A stretch of 64,000 bases of DNA from Chryseobacterium sp. GVT01B (GCF_019970045.1 NZ_JAHXYI010000002.1:558001-622000), one strand, 5' to 3'; positions 1-9,937 are shown, numbered from the stretch's first letter. Numbers and translations: made by a program. Notes: generated by a model from the sequence alone, not told the origin.

Positions 1-1
1 T

Positions 2-559
2 CCGGAGCAAAGATATATCGCTCCGCATATGACTGCTTTTGTGATCAGTTTCAAACCTATTGCTGTTGAATATATCTTAAATACTTCTATCGCTGATCTA
101 TTAAATATAGGAAAAGAACTTTCTCCCGGATTCTGGGATTTTAAAGCTGATGATTTACAAAACTTTGATCTTTGTTGTTTAAAAGCAACCCAAAAAATTA
201 AAGATCTGCTTCCCCAAAAAGCAGATGAAAGAAAACACAGGCTTTTCGAGTTGGTATACGCTTCAAAAGGAGAAATGAGTGTAAAGGAACTTTCTGAAAA
301 AACAGGCTGGAGCAGCAGGCAGATCAACCGTTATTTTACCAAACAACTTGGCTTATCATTAAAAGCCTACTCCACTATTTTACGTTTCAGAACATCTCTG
401 GAACACATCGCGCAGGGAAGACTCTTTCCCGAGCTTAATTATACTGATCAAAACCATTTCATCAAAGAAGTGAAGAAGTTTTCGGGAGTTGCTCCTAAAG
501 AATTATCCAAAAATAAAAACGACCGATTTGTACTATTATCCGTATTGAAAGGAAAATAA
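2..559 (+). CDS. AraC-family transcriptional regulator, 5' partial
   Basis: The reading frame is open from base 2 through an internal ATG at 29 to the stop at 557-559, so the gene very likely begins outside the window. The visible C-terminal half carries an AraC-type double helix-turn-helix: the first helix pair is around SVKELSEKTGWSSRQINRYF (about residues 84-103 from the internal ATG), and the second is around DQNHFIKEVKKFSG, the usual place for the AraC signature. The N-terminal sensor part is too incomplete to assign. It lies 27 bp upstream of a FAD monooxygenase on the same strand and may control it, but that is inference. Confidence 0.85.
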   Translation, partial: PEQRYIAPHMTAFVISFKPIAVEYILNTSIADLLNIGKELSPGFWDFKADDLQNFDLCCLKATQKIKDLLPQKADERKHRLFELVYASKGEMSVKELSEKTGWSSRQINRYFTKQLGLSLKAYSTILRFRTSLEHIAQGRLFPELNYTDQNHFIKEVKKFSGVAPKELSKNKNDRFVLLSVLKGK

Positions 560-564
560 ATTTG
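557..564 (+). promoter_or_regulatory. Bacteroidota -7 promoter box for the FAD monooxygenase
   Basis: TAAATTTG matches TAnnTTTG exactly and overlaps the stop codon of the AraC gene. It lies 22 bp before the ATG at 587, so the monooxygenase can be transcribed with a leader of about 15 nt. No clear -33 TTTG box is seen. Confidence 0.5.
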
Positions 565-586
565 CATTGTAAAATTTAAATTTAAA

Positions 587-1753
587 ATGCTGATAGAAAA
601 CAAATCAATAGCAATCGTTGGTGGTGGTCCCGCAGGACTTACACTGGCAAGACTTTTACAGCTGAAAGGAGCCAACGTAAAAGTATATGAAAGAGATTTC
701 AATAAAAATGCACGGGTACAGGGTTCTCCTCTTGATATGCATGAAGATTCCGGATTAGCAGCCATCCGTAAAGCAGAACTATTGGATGAATTTAAAAAGA
801 CCTTCCGCCCCGGAGCAGACAGAACACTTATTGTCAATGAACAAGCAGAAATATTTTTTAACGATCATGAGACGAAACCTGAAGAAGATTTTGGTGAGGA
901 ACATTTCCGTCCTGAAATAGACCGCGGACCTTTAAGGAATATGCTTTTAGAGTCATTACATCCTGAAACTGTAGTCTGGGACAGTCACTTTCTTACGATG
1001 GAACCTCAGAACGAAGGTTGGCTTATGCATTTTAAAAACGGAACTTCAGAATATGCAGATCTTGTCATTGCAGGTGATGGAGCCAATTCTAAAATACGTC
1101 CTTATCTTACTGATATTAAACCTATTTATTCCGGAATTATCATGCTGGAAGGAAATGTTTCAAAAGAAGCTGCTCCTCAGATCGATGCTATGATTAAAGG
1201 AGGAAAAATAATGGCATTCGGAAATACCCAGAATATTCTGCTTGGCCAGAAAGGTAATGGAGATCTGGGATTTTATGCAAGCTTTAAAGCTGATGAAAAC
1301 TGGCCTGCACACAGCGGTCTTGATTTTTCTGATAATGCACAGATGCTTAAATGGTTCAAAACAGAATATTCCGAATGGAGCCCCGTCTGGAATGAATTGT
1401 TTGAAAATGCTGCCACTCCATTTATTCCGCGCCTGATCTACTCTATGCCTTCAGATCAGACCTGGGAAGCACAATCCAGTCTAACTCTGATAGGCGATGC
1501 AGCTCATGTAATGCCTCCATTTGCAGGAGAAGGCGCCAATATGGCTATGCTGGATGCGCTTGAACTGAGTGAATATCTGACGAATGACAGTTACAGCACA
1601 TTACAGGAAGCAATTTCAAACTATGAACTTCATATGCGGAAGAGAGCGGCTATTGCCACACAGGAATCTCTGGAAAACGGAGAACGGATGCATTCTGAAA
1701 ACTCATTGGCAACCATGCTGGACTTTTTTAATGGTCATCTTACTTCATCATAA
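587..1753 (+). CDS. Tet(X)-like FAD-dependent monooxygenase
   Basis: A flavoprotein hydroxylase of the PHBH/Tet(X) class, 388 aa, the same length as Tet(X). Visible motifs are the FAD Rossmann loop GGGPAG (residues 12-17), an Arg-containing segment EIDRGPLRNML (110-120), the DG motif GDGANSKIR (163-171) and the ribose-binding GDAAHVMPPFAGEG (303-316). These predict NADPH/FAD-dependent hydroxylation of an aromatic or polyketide-like substrate in the cytoplasm. From memory, the Tet(X) contact residues His234 and Gly236 align with Gly228 and Tyr230 here, so tetracycline inactivation is uncertain. It sits directly after an AraC regulator, has its own promoter box and ends in a good terminator. 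The family call is firm; the substrate is not known. Confidence 0.88.
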   Translation: MLIENKSIAIVGGGPAGLTLARLLQLKGANVKVYERDFNKNARVQGSPLDMHEDSGLAAIRKAELLDEFKKTFRPGADRTLIVNEQAEIFFNDHETKPEEDFGEEHFRPEIDRGPLRNMLLESLHPETVVWDSHFLTMEPQNEGWLMHFKNGTSEYADLVIAGDGANSKIRPYLTDIKPIYSGIIMLEGNVSKEAAPQIDAMIKGGKIMAFGNTQNILLGQKGNGDLGFYASFKADENWPAHSGLDFSDNAQMLKWFKTEYSEWSPVWNELFENAATPFIPRLIYSMPSDQTWEAQSSLTLIGDAAHVMPPFAGEGANMAMLDALELSEYLTNDSYSTLQEAISNYELHMRKRAAIATQESLENGERMHSENSLATMLDFFNGHLTSS

Positions 1754-1756
1754 ACA

Positions 1757-1789
1757 AAAGGCTGCCTCAACCAGAGACAGCCTTTTTTC
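1757..1789 (+). terminator. Rho-independent terminator after the monooxygenase
   Basis: Stem AAAGGCTG (1757-1764) pairs with CAGCCTTT (1778-1785) and runs into a T tract. It starts four bases after the stop codon. Confidence 0.85.
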
Positions 1790-1847
1790 AGTTAAATAAA
1801 TCTTTTTCTCTCCGCGTTTTAGATCCTGATGCGGAGATTCATTTGTG

Positions 1848-4800
1848 TTATTTCTTGATTAACTTAGTATTATAAGTGTTTTTATCATCTTTTATAGTGA
1901 CCACATACATTCCTTTTATCAAAGAAGCAACGTTGATCTTTCCATCAATTTTACCTTCCTGAACTAGTCTTCCGTCTGCACTGTAGATTTTGTAATCTGC
2001 TTTACCTTTAAGATTTTTCACTTCTACAAATGTATCTGCAGGGTTAGGATAAATAGATACTTCGGATGATTTTGTGTCTGCCGCTTCTCTCACTGCAAGG
2101 TTAGCATTTTCCGAAATTTTCACAGAAAAATCTCTGAAAGATCCTACAGAAACAATTCCTCCACCATTTACAGGTACGGTAGGGCTTCCACAAGGACCGC
2201 TGGCTGCATTAAAGAAAGTACTTGCAACTCTCATTCTCAACAATTTTTCACCAGAGTATGCCGTATCAGGCACTGTAAATGTTACATTTCCATCACGAAG
2301 GTAAGCCTGAGCAGCGGCAGCATAGAAAGGAAGAGCCCCACTGGTAACTACTTTTTCAGAGTTTTCAAAGACTCCGTTTCTGTTGTAATCTATCCAGATT
2401 TCAAGCCAGTCATTATAGTTTCCGCCTGCAAGGTTTCTAAAGCTTGCGGTGTACTGAGTTCCTTTTGTTAAATTAACAACTTTGGTTGCATCTTCACTAA
2501 AATCAAGATATGTTTTATAAACATCCAATCCTGAATATACATATGCCAGGTTAGATAATGTCAATTTTACAAGACCACTATTAAAGCTTCCTCCATTTCC
2601 TCCTGTAGTCATCAAACAATAATCTGCACCTGTTCTCAATCCTTTTGTTTTAAATGCATAATTAGTTGAGAATGCACCCGGAACACTGTTCACAACGGCA
2701 GCTACCTGTACTTCATAATTGGTTTCATCTTCAAGATTTGACAACAATACAGAGTTTGCAGCGCTTGTTGTATTCGACCAGCTTGCAACCCCCACTTTTC
2801 TGTAATTGACAGAGTAAGTGGCTCCCGGTACTTTATTCCACGATATTCTAGCTGTCGTTTTTAAAATTTCTGTCTCTATTGCAGAAACTCCTGTTGGAGC
2901 AACGGCAGTAGAAGTAGGAGCCGTTCCAACTGTTACAGCCGGAGATACAGCATAGAAAATATTGCCTACTGCTGATATTCTTAATTTAACGGCACCCGTT
3001 ACATTTGCCGGCATTTGTACAGCATAGCTTCCTGTATTGGGTGTAGAAGCCACCAGATCTGTCCAAGTAGTCCCATTATTGGTTGTATAATCAATTTTTA
3101 CAGCAGCTACATTATAAGGAGCGTTATTGGTGTTTGCGGCATCCCATGTGATGGTATTGGATGCATCATTATATAAAACAGAGGTTGTGGTAAGTCCGCT
3201 GAATTTGAAAGGTCCGTCATTACCTACCGTTACAACTGTTTCAGCAGTGGAAGTCATTGGTCTTAATGCATTCTGATCTCTTACAGTTACTGCATAGTTC
3301 AATGTTCTTGGGATATAGGAAACAGTTTCCCATACCTGTTTGTCTGTAAGTACACCATTCAATACAGTTTCCAGCTTAGGGAAATATCTTCTGCTGTTAG
3401 CTGTTCCCGGTAAAGATCTCGCGATAGCTCCTTCTGCATTATAACCCCACCCGCTATCTCCGGAAATGGTATTTCTGTCTCCTACACTGTTGTATTGTTC
3501 CCATGTATACGTAACAAGGTCACTTTCTGCATCTGCTGCTACAGCATCCAAATAATAGGCAGTTCCTTTAGGGATAGAATAATTAGCAAGTGGTGTAATT
3601 ACCGGTGCTGTATTGTTGATGATATCAACAGCAACACCACACCCTACCTTAGATTCAAGGTTATTTAATACCTGAGAAATAGATTTATAATGGAAATATC
3701 CATCCATATTGGCCTGGATATTATCCTGAGTAATCCCCGGATATCCCATGATCGTTGTTCCTCCCCAAGGCTCCACATTAGCACCTGAAGCTTCAGTTCT
3801 CATAGAGAAGGTATGGTTGGCTCCCAGCTGGTGTCCCATTTCGTGAGCTGCCATTAAATCAAATACTTCTCCTACAGGGTCAGGGCTCATTGAAAAAGCC
3901 GCACCTTTACCTAAAGAAGTATTAGTGGCAGGGTTTGTACAAACAATTCCTATCCCTCCGGCATTTCCATTTCTGCTTTGTCCGACATTGCGATGAAATA
4001 CGTGTCCAATATCATAATTGGCATTTCCAACATCTGCCGTCAACTTTTGTTGCAGCTGTAGGTTGAGTGACGGATCAGTGGCTGCTGCCTGAGGTGTATA
4101 AAAATCGGTAGCAGGATCTGTATAAATAATTCCCGGAAGATCCAGCACGTTAAAATGAGCTCCAAAATCTCTCTCAAAAACCCCATTGATTCTTGTCATT
4201 GTGTTATTGATCGCGGCGACAGCCCCGGCAACTGTACCTCCGTGAAATTGAGTATATTCACCGGTAACAGCCATAGCCATTCTGAAAGTTCTGTATTTGG
4301 TATTAGTAGGTCTATTGGTAATTCCTACATTGGAAAGCATCTTTTTCCCGTTTTCCACCAGTTTACCAATCTCTTTAAGATCATGCTCCGTATCACACTC
4401 AAACCCATGCATGTCTCCTTTTTCCTTTGTTTTATAAAAGACACCATAAGTCTGTTTATCTGTACTTATAGGCTCTATAAACTGAAATATACCGTCTTTA
4501 ATAATCATAGACTGCATATCTGTTGGGGATGTACTGAATCTTAAATATTTAGAAGCATCATCCACACCAATTCCGACATATGAGCCCAGCTGATATCTGT
4601 CTACAAGGGATTGATCCATTACAGGATTGCTATAGACAGCAAATTTTTCAATCTTTCCTTCTGCTGTTGGTAAAGAAATAATAACAGGACGTGCATTTTT
4701 CCCCGTCTCTTCAGCATTTTTCAGCATTTCTCTCAAAGACTTCAGATCAACTCTATAAGAATGCTGTACTTCTACTCCTTCTCTTATGCGTGAAGATTTT

Positions 4801-4883
4801 TGAGAAACAGATTCCCATCTCTGAGCATTGAAAACCGTAAAACAAGACGCTAATGCGCAAACGAATAAAATTCTTTTTTTCAT
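1848..4883 (-). CDS. Secreted reprolysin-like zinc metalloprotease with T9SS sorting domain
   Basis: A zinc endopeptidase of the M12B/reprolysin type, predicted to be exported by Sec and then by the type IX system. I start it at 4883 (MKKRILFVCALASC, a clean signal peptide). The frame opens 48 bp earlier, but that N-terminus would bury the signal. The zinc motif HEMGHQLGANH is at residues 347-357. Order: signal peptide, propeptide (about 20-185), catalytic domain (about 190-420), Ig/cadherin-like region, FN3-like repeat (about 675-765), GEVED-like domain (about 815-930), and a C-terminal sorting domain with IYPNPA and a basic end (KLIKK). Single gene. Substrate unknown. The family and secretion route follow from known Bacteroidota proteins. 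Confidence 0.92.
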   Translation of the reverse strand: MKKRILFVCALASCFTVFNAQRWESVSQKSSRIREGVEVQHSYRVDLKSLREMLKNAEETGKNARPVIISLPTAEGKIEKFAVYSNPVMDQSLVDRYQLGSYVGIGVDDASKYLRFSTSPTDMQSMIIKDGIFQFIEPISTDKQTYGVFYKTKEKGDMHGFECDTEHDLKEIGKLVENGKKMLSNVGITNRPTNTKYRTFRMAMAVTGEYTQFHGGTVAGAVAAINNTMTRINGVFERDFGAHFNVLDLPGIIYTDPATDFYTPQAAATDPSLNLQLQQKLTADVGNANYDIGHVFHRNVGQSRNGNAGGIGIVCTNPATNTSLGKGAAFSMSPDPVGEVFDLMAAHEMGHQLGANHTFSMRTEASGANVEPWGGTTIMGYPGITQDNIQANMDGYFHYKSISQVLNNLESKVGCGVAVDIINNTAPVITPLANYSIPKGTAYYLDAVAADAESDLVTYTWEQYNSVGDRNTISGDSGWGYNAEGAIARSLPGTANSRRYFPKLETVLNGVLTDKQVWETVSYIPRTLNYAVTVRDQNALRPMTSTAETVVTVGNDGPFKFSGLTTTSVLYNDASNTITWDAANTNNAPYNVAAVKIDYTTNNGTTWTDLVASTPNTGSYAVQMPANVTGAVKLRISAVGNIFYAVSPAVTVGTAPTSTAVAPTGVSAIETEILKTTARISWNKVPGATYSVNYRKVGVASWSNTTSAANSVLLSNLEDETNYEVQVAAVVNSVPGAFSTNYAFKTKGLRTGADYCLMTTGGNGGSFNSGLVKLTLSNLAYVYSGLDVYKTYLDFSEDATKVVNLTKGTQYTASFRNLAGGNYNDWLEIWIDYNRNGVFENSEKVVTSGALPFYAAAAQAYLRDGNVTFTVPDTAYSGEKLLRMRVASTFFNAASGPCGSPTVPVNGGGIVSVGSFRDFSVKISENANLAVREAADTKSSEVSIYPNPADTFVEVKNLKGKADYKIYSADGRLVQEGKIDGKINVASLIKGMYVVTIKDDKNTYNTKLIKK

Positions 4884-5557
4884 AGATTTATTTAAAGTTA
4901 TTTTGGGAAGCTTATTGAAAATATTATCCAAAGACTGTTTCAGTTTCTATTCTTTAGTCATCATTAATGATAAAGCCACCATTATCATAAATTCAACAAA
5001 ACGAAACATATCGTATAACATTCACAATAAAACTCTCTACAAAACTTATATATTTTTAATAAAAAACAAAAAAAGATGATACTACATAGATACACTTTTA
5101 TCGTAAACAGCTAGATATCAATAATTTACATTTCGCTTCTTTTGTGTTCATTCATCAACAGAATTTTAACTGATAAAATACCTTGGATATTCTGATCAAA
5201 ATATAACCGGAAAAACAAATTGAAAATCAGGAAGAAATTAATACTTATCTGCTACTTTAAGTAACATCCAAAAAGATAGATTATAAAAAATATAGGCAAA
5301 AAAATGAAGCAATTTAGAATCACAGGCTCTTTTTTTCATAAATAAACCTTCAAAACAACCAATAAAAACAACTCACTATGAATCAGTAGTTTAAAAACAC
5401 AAATACACGATGTAGTACCCATGTAGTAGAGTGTTTTTTTCTGTTTTCGTTAAAAATTTTCATATTTGACCCAGAGACCACAAAAAAATTCAAGTGGTGA
5501 AAAGAGAATATTTTCGAGTACTGTCTGACCTGATAAATCAGACAGTTTTTTTTTGAA
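4884..5557. other. 674-bp intergenic region upstream of the protease
   Basis: No convincing gene is seen. It contains a direct repeat ATGTAGTA at 5410-5417 and 5421-5428 (11-bp period), a reverse copy TACTACAT near 5079, and a plus-strand terminator at 5520-5554 that has no known gene in front of it. No exact minus-strand TAnnTTTG box for the protease was found. Confidence 0.6.
5520..5554 (+). terminator. Orphan plus-strand terminator
   Basis: Stem ACTGTCTGA (5520-5528) pairs perfectly with TCAGACAGT (5538-5546), followed by nine T. The T tract is on the plus strand, but both neighbouring genes are on the minus strand. Either it ends an unannotated short RNA or the hairpin alone serves the TPR regulator that stops at 5558. 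Confidence 0.6.
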
Positions 5558-6982
5558 TTATTTCAAAGTATCAAAGAAATGATAAATATCTGTTTCTCCC
5601 GGAATATTGAGTTTCTTTCTTATTCTGTATTTTTTCTGCTGAACACTTCTGTGCTGAACCAAAGTATAGCTTGCAATCTCTTTGGATGTAAAATGCAGTT
5701 TCAGCATTGCACAAAAAATCAATTCAGAACTTTCAAGATTGGGATTAATTGTTAAAAGCTGATCTATAAATTCAGGATAAACTTCTTTAAAACGGTTCAG
5801 AAATTCAGGATCATTCTTTTTACCAAGTTCTAAGACCTCTTCCTGCTTATTATCATTCATCCTGATTTTAAGGTTTTCAGCTTCAATGGTAAGTACTTCT
5901 TTTCTTTTCCCCAAAGCCCTGATAATTCTCCAGGCATACAAGCCCAGCAGAGAAAGACCTGCCAGTGACAGAAAGATTATCCAGTATATTTTACTTTTAT
6001 GATGATCAGCATCCTGCTGAGCTCCCGTAATAAAAGATTCCATATCCTGGTTAATTGTGGCCAGTAAAGATGTATTGGTTTTATAATAAGCATCTGTATA
6101 GGCTTTCAGGTAGAGATATGCTTTTTCTTTATCCCCTGTACGTTCATACAACACTCTGAGATCGTTATAGATATACTTTCCGTAGTAGGCGTAGATGCGC
6201 TTAGTCTTCTCATTGATCTTCAGAGCTTTTTTAAGCGTTTCTTCTGCCTTGTCGTATTGTTTGTTGGTAAGAAAATATTCTCCCATAATAGTATTGGCAT
6301 ACAAGGCTATCCCGTCCTCCTTCCCTCTTATATTCGCTTTATTATAAGCAGTGCTTACATATTTATATGCAGAATCTTTGTTTTTATGCATATAAACATA
6401 ATCACCTATAGCACAATCCGTAAGGCCTGAATTATCCATCTTTTTTGCTTTGTGAAAATACTCAAGTGCTTTTTCGTAATTCTTTTTCTGGATAAAATAG
6501 ATGGCCTGCCTGAAATAAATACTGAAAAGAAGATCCTTTTTAAGTTCAGACTGACCGCTTTTCTGGATCAGGCTCATCGCTTCATTATTATATTGAAAAG
6601 CTTTGTCCACTCTTCGGAGTTCTATATTGAAACGGCCATAAACATTATAAAATCTGGCTTTATGTAGATTATCATCCGATTGATCCAGGATTTCTTTCGC
6701 ATTGTCAAAAAGAACCTGGGACTTCTGAAAGTTTTCTAAAGAAATATTAAGCTCTGCCAGATTGATATAGCACAGCGCTTTTCCATCTGCGTAATTTATT
6801 TTATCAGCCAGTTTGTAATACTTTTTGTTGAGATTGATCAGAGAATCATATTCTCCGGCCACTCTGAATTGCTCATTCTGTTTCAGCAGGGAAACATCAA
6901 ATTTCTTTTCAGCCTCTTTCTTTGAATGAGAATGGCACGAAACCAAAATAATAAGTAAAACAACAAGAAAAATACGCATCAT
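5558..6982 (-). CDS. TPR lipoprotein/membrane regulator with C-terminal HTH (paralog 1)
   Basis: A 474-aa protein with a lipobox-type signal (LVSC, Cys16), a run of TPR-like helical repeats (about 40-310) with motifs such as YEKALEYFHKA, one membrane helix (about 332-352), a charged coiled segment and a C-terminal LuxR-like HTH around SKEIASYTLVQHRSVQQKKY (about 430-450). This layout predicts a one-component sensor with TPRs outside and the HTH in the cytoplasm. Family members are often called TPR-containing transcriptional regulators in Flavobacteriia. A paralog follows upstream at 7144 and another at 22984. The ligand and target genes are not visible. A lipobox and an internal membrane helix together are odd, and the Cys may simply end an uncleaved anchor. 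Confidence 0.82.
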   Translation of the reverse strand: MMRIFLVVLLIILVSCHSHSKKEAEKKFDVSLLKQNEQFRVAGEYDSLINLNKKYYKLADKINYADGKALCYINLAELNISLENFQKSQVLFDNAKEILDQSDDNLHKARFYNVYGRFNIELRRVDKAFQYNNEAMSLIQKSGQSELKKDLLFSIYFRQAIYFIQKKNYEKALEYFHKAKKMDNSGLTDCAIGDYVYMHKNKDSAYKYVSTAYNKANIRGKEDGIALYANTIMGEYFLTNKQYDKAEETLKKALKINEKTKRIYAYYGKYIYNDLRVLYERTGDKEKAYLYLKAYTDAYYKTNTSLLATINQDMESFITGAQQDADHHKSKIYWIIFLSLAGLSLLGLYAWRIIRALGKRKEVLTIEAENLKIRMNDNKQEEVLELGKKNDPEFLNRFKEVYPEFIDQLLTINPNLESSELIFCAMLKLHFTSKEIASYTLVQHRSVQQKKYRIRKKLNIPGETDIYHFFDTLK

Positions 6983-7143
6983 ATGTTTCTCTATTTAAGC
7001 TAAATTCCTGTATAAATTATGTTTAAAATAATCTCTCAGAATACAATTGTACTTTATTTTTAATTCTCTGGTGTTTCTGCTGAGATCAATAATAAAATCT
7101 TTTATAAAACAGAATACAGTACTTTTTATTGTGATGAAATTAT

Positions 7144-8646
7144 TTATTCCGTTAAGTTTTCAAAAAAGTCATAAATATCTGTTTCTCCGGGGATATTCAG
7201 TCTTTTTCTGATCCTGTATTTTTTCTGTTGTACAGATCTGTGCTGCACAAAGGTATAATCTGCAATTTCTTTGGATGAAAAGCGTAGTTTCAACATAGCA
7301 CAGAAAGTCAGCTCTGAATTTTCAAGGTCAGGATTGATTTTCAAAAGCGCTTTTATAAAATCAGGATGCAATTCTTTGAATTTTAATAAAAAAGAAGAAT
7401 CATTCCTCTTGGCAAGTTCTATTACTTCTTCCAGCTGCTTGGTTTCCACATGATTTTTCAGCTCATCCGTTTCTTCTTTCAGGGAGTTTTTCTTTAGCTT
7501 TAAGTTGTTAATTATTTTCCGGACATATACTCCTGAAAAGGTAAGAACACTGATAGACAAGGCAATAAATAACGGAAGATCATTCTTATGCCAGTCCGAC
7601 TCCTGCTTTACTTCAGATATAAAATCTTCGGTTGCCTTATTCATCGTGGTAAATCGGGCGGCGTCAAACCTCCCTTCTTCTTCCATATACTTTTTCAGAT
7701 AGAAATAAGCCTTTCCTCCGTCATTCTTTTTCTTATACAGTTCTGCCAGTGCCTTGTAAACCTCTTTGATATGCGAAGAATATGTACGCCTTGTTTTAAT
7801 ATTGATGTCCAAGGCTTTCCTAAGTGCTTTCTCGGCCTCCTCGCTATTATCCACTTCATTATAGTAATATCCCATGGTATAGTAAACCCAGAGAGATTCT
7901 ACATCGGTTGTTTTCTGGCTTAGCATCTTCTCATCTGCCCGTTCAATATATATTCCGGCAGAATCAGGTTTGTGAACAAATAAATAGTATTGGGCAACCA
8001 TACAATTGCTATAGGCCGAGTTTTCCAGCATATTCGCTTTCGTGAAACATTTTAGAGAAGTTCCGAACCACCCTTTCCAGGCATAGTAAATTCCTTTGTT
8101 TACATACAGTCTCGGAAGTAATTTTTGAGTAAGACTTGTTTTTTCGGCCTGTTTTAGATAATAGAATGCTTTGTTATTGCATTCAATAGCCTTGTCATTT
8201 ATTTTAAGATGAGAATAATACAAACTGTAGTCATTATAGAATGCTGCTTTATGATAGCTATTCTCAGAGTTTTTCAAATCTTTCTCCGCTTTGTTGAAAA
8301 AAAAACGGGCTTTATCATAATTTCCTGCTGAGACATTCACCCCTGCCATATTCAGGTAGCAAAGGCCTTTTCCAGCTTTATATTTCATTTTTGCTGCCTT
8401 TTTCAGGTATTTTATATTCAGCCGGATAAGTGCTTCGTATTCCCCTGACAGTTGGAGGTCTGAAGTCTGGTTTAATAAAGAAGTATCAAAATTCTCTCTT
8501 TCTTTATTCTGGGAATCACGGCTGCACGAAAGCATACATAAAAATAACCCTATGCAGATTGTACAGGCTATTATTTTCTTTATATCCTTTGAATTTATTT
8601 TTTTATTCGTAAGAATGATCAAACTAATTCTTTCCATCAGCTCCAC
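7144..8646 (-). CDS. TPR membrane regulator with C-terminal HTH (paralog 2)
   Basis: A 500-aa tandem paralog of the gene ending at 5558. A hydrophobic segment with lipobox-like LSC (Cys41) lies in a longer N-terminus, so a start inside the first 20 codons is possible. TPR-like repeats follow (about 65-330), then one membrane helix near 350-370, a coiled segment and the HTH region SKEIADYTFVQHRSVQQKKY, almost identical to paralog 1. The last 80 residues are far more alike between the two paralogs than the TPR part, which suggests a shared or similar DNA site with different input signals. Same strand, 161 bp from its neighbour, with no terminator visible between them. Function otherwise unknown. 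Confidence 0.82.
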   Translation of the reverse strand: MELMERISLIILTNKKINSKDIKKIIACTICIGLFLCMLSCSRDSQNKERENFDTSLLNQTSDLQLSGEYEALIRLNIKYLKKAAKMKYKAGKGLCYLNMAGVNVSAGNYDKARFFFNKAEKDLKNSENSYHKAAFYNDYSLYYSHLKINDKAIECNNKAFYYLKQAEKTSLTQKLLPRLYVNKGIYYAWKGWFGTSLKCFTKANMLENSAYSNCMVAQYYLFVHKPDSAGIYIERADEKMLSQKTTDVESLWVYYTMGYYYNEVDNSEEAEKALRKALDINIKTRRTYSSHIKEVYKALAELYKKKNDGGKAYFYLKKYMEEEGRFDAARFTTMNKATEDFISEVKQESDWHKNDLPLFIALSISVLTFSGVYVRKIINNLKLKKNSLKEETDELKNHVETKQLEEVIELAKRNDSSFLLKFKELHPDFIKALLKINPDLENSELTFCAMLKLRFSSKEIADYTFVQHRSVQQKKYRIRKRLNIPGETDIYDFFENLTE

Positions 8647-9035
8647 TTTTCCCTATATCTACCTATACATATTCCATTGAAATATGTTGATAAATTTCTA
8701 CTGTTATTCTATTATTATTCCCCAATAAGTGTTATAAATATACATAAATTATCATGCTTATTATGAAATAAGCAGTTAATTTTGCAAAAATGTAACATTT
8801 AAATAAAGTACTAAAATTTTCCCCCTTAAACAGACATCTTCTTAAGTTTTTCAACGGTTTCTGTAAGCTATTCCGCTCAAAAAATCTGTTTTTCTTTATA
8901 ATAAGACTATCTGAAATGAAATTTGTTACAAATAGATCGGCTAGTTTGAAAATTTTAATATAATTATTGGGATTTATATTAAAAAGAAGTTCAAAATAAT
9001 GTACATTTTTGTATCGGATATTAATGAAAATAATC
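8647..9035. other. 389-bp divergent intergenic region
   Basis: AT-rich spacer between the TPR regulator (minus) and the GNAT gene (plus). The string TACATTTTTG, close to the TAnnTTTG box, occurs on the minus strand near 8780 and on the plus strand at 9001-9010. Neither is an exact match. No gene is seen. Confidence 0.5.
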
Positions 9036-9509
9036 ATGACAAGTATTAACTATCGAAAACTTCTCCCCAACGAAAGTAGAATTTACAGGGCAATTCGCCT
9101 GGAAAGTCTGGAAAAATTTCCTGAAGCTTTTGGAGCAACCTATCAGGAGGCCTTGAGTATCGAAAAATTCCGGATGGAAAGCGATATTGAAGAACAAACA
9201 CCAGAAAGGTTTGTATATGGAGCTTTCGCACAGGATGAACTTGTGGGCATCTGTACTTTTGTTAAAAATGAAAGCAACACAGGAAGTATTTACCAGATGT
9301 ATGTAAAAAGAGAATTTCAGGGGAAAAATATCGGTAAGGGATTGATTGAAGCTGTTATTGCTGAAGCCTGCCGGAACTTTAATGGTATTGAAATCCATTC
9401 TGGAGGTTGCTCCGGAAATAATAAGGCTTATAATCTGTATCGGAAAATAGGATTTCAGGAAGTTACGCGTACTTCTTCTGAAGAAATCAGGATGAAATAT
9501 ATTCCCTGA
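9036..9509 (+). CDS. GNAT-family N-acetyltransferase
   Basis: About 157 aa with the GNAT fold: N-terminal RKLLPNESRIYRAIRLESL, central beta strand FVYGAFAQDELVGICTFV, the acetyl-CoA loop region VKREFQGKNIGKGLIEAVI (the Q/R-x-x-G-x-G/A type) and the C-terminal NKAYNLYRKIGFQEV motif. I start at 9036 (MTSINYRKLLP). Earlier in-frame ATGs at 9009 and 9024 add only a short non-conserved tail. It should transfer an acetyl group from acetyl-CoA to an amine on a small molecule or protein. The acceptor cannot be read from sequence. It stands alone between a divergent TPR regulator and a VGIN gene. Confidence 0.85.
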   Translation: MTSINYRKLLPNESRIYRAIRLESLEKFPEAFGATYQEALSIEKFRMESDIEEQTPERFVYGAFAQDELVGICTFVKNESNTGSIYQMYVKREFQGKNIGKGLIEAVIAEACRNFNGIEIHSGGCSGNNKAYNLYRKIGFQEVTRTSSEEIRMKYIP

Positions 9510-9937
9510 TAAAATATTTTATTTTCTCTGCTTCTTCAGTCTTAACAACAGTTGTTCTTTACTAAATGGTGCAAAATCCATTACTCCATTTTATATTTAA
9601 TTATGAGTTCTTTACTTTTATCAACATTCCAAGTCAGTATGTGTTAACTGGGGATTTAAGGCTAGAAGCTTCTGATTGAAAAGAGGAAATACTTCACAAA
9701 ACTTATCAACTAGACTATCTATATAATTCATCGGATTCTATAAAATCCCAAGCATAGAATTTCATATTAATGACAGTAAATAACAGATATCACTAGGCAA
9801 TGACAGGTCTAAACTTCATCGTTTTATATTCAAAAAAATAATTTTGCATTAACAATTCACTGATTAATTATATTTTGAATCATCTAAGTAAAAAATATAT
9901 AAATACTAAAAAGCACAAACAAATATTTTTTAAACCA
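9510..9937. other. 428-bp intergenic region upstream of the first VGIN gene
   Basis: No gene is seen. It holds the promoter box at 9839-9846. The rest is AT-rich and unremarkable. Confidence 0.5.
9839..9846 (+). promoter_or_regulatory. -7 promoter box for VGIN gene 1
   Basis: TAATTTTG fits TAnnTTTG. Transcription would start near 9854, giving a leader of roughly 80 nt. The same octamer precedes the VGIN gene on the minus strand at 26439-26446. Confidence 0.5.

Noticed and set aside
4155..4544. Frame antisense to the metalloprotease
   Set aside because: It is a shadow of the strongly supported protease coding frame.
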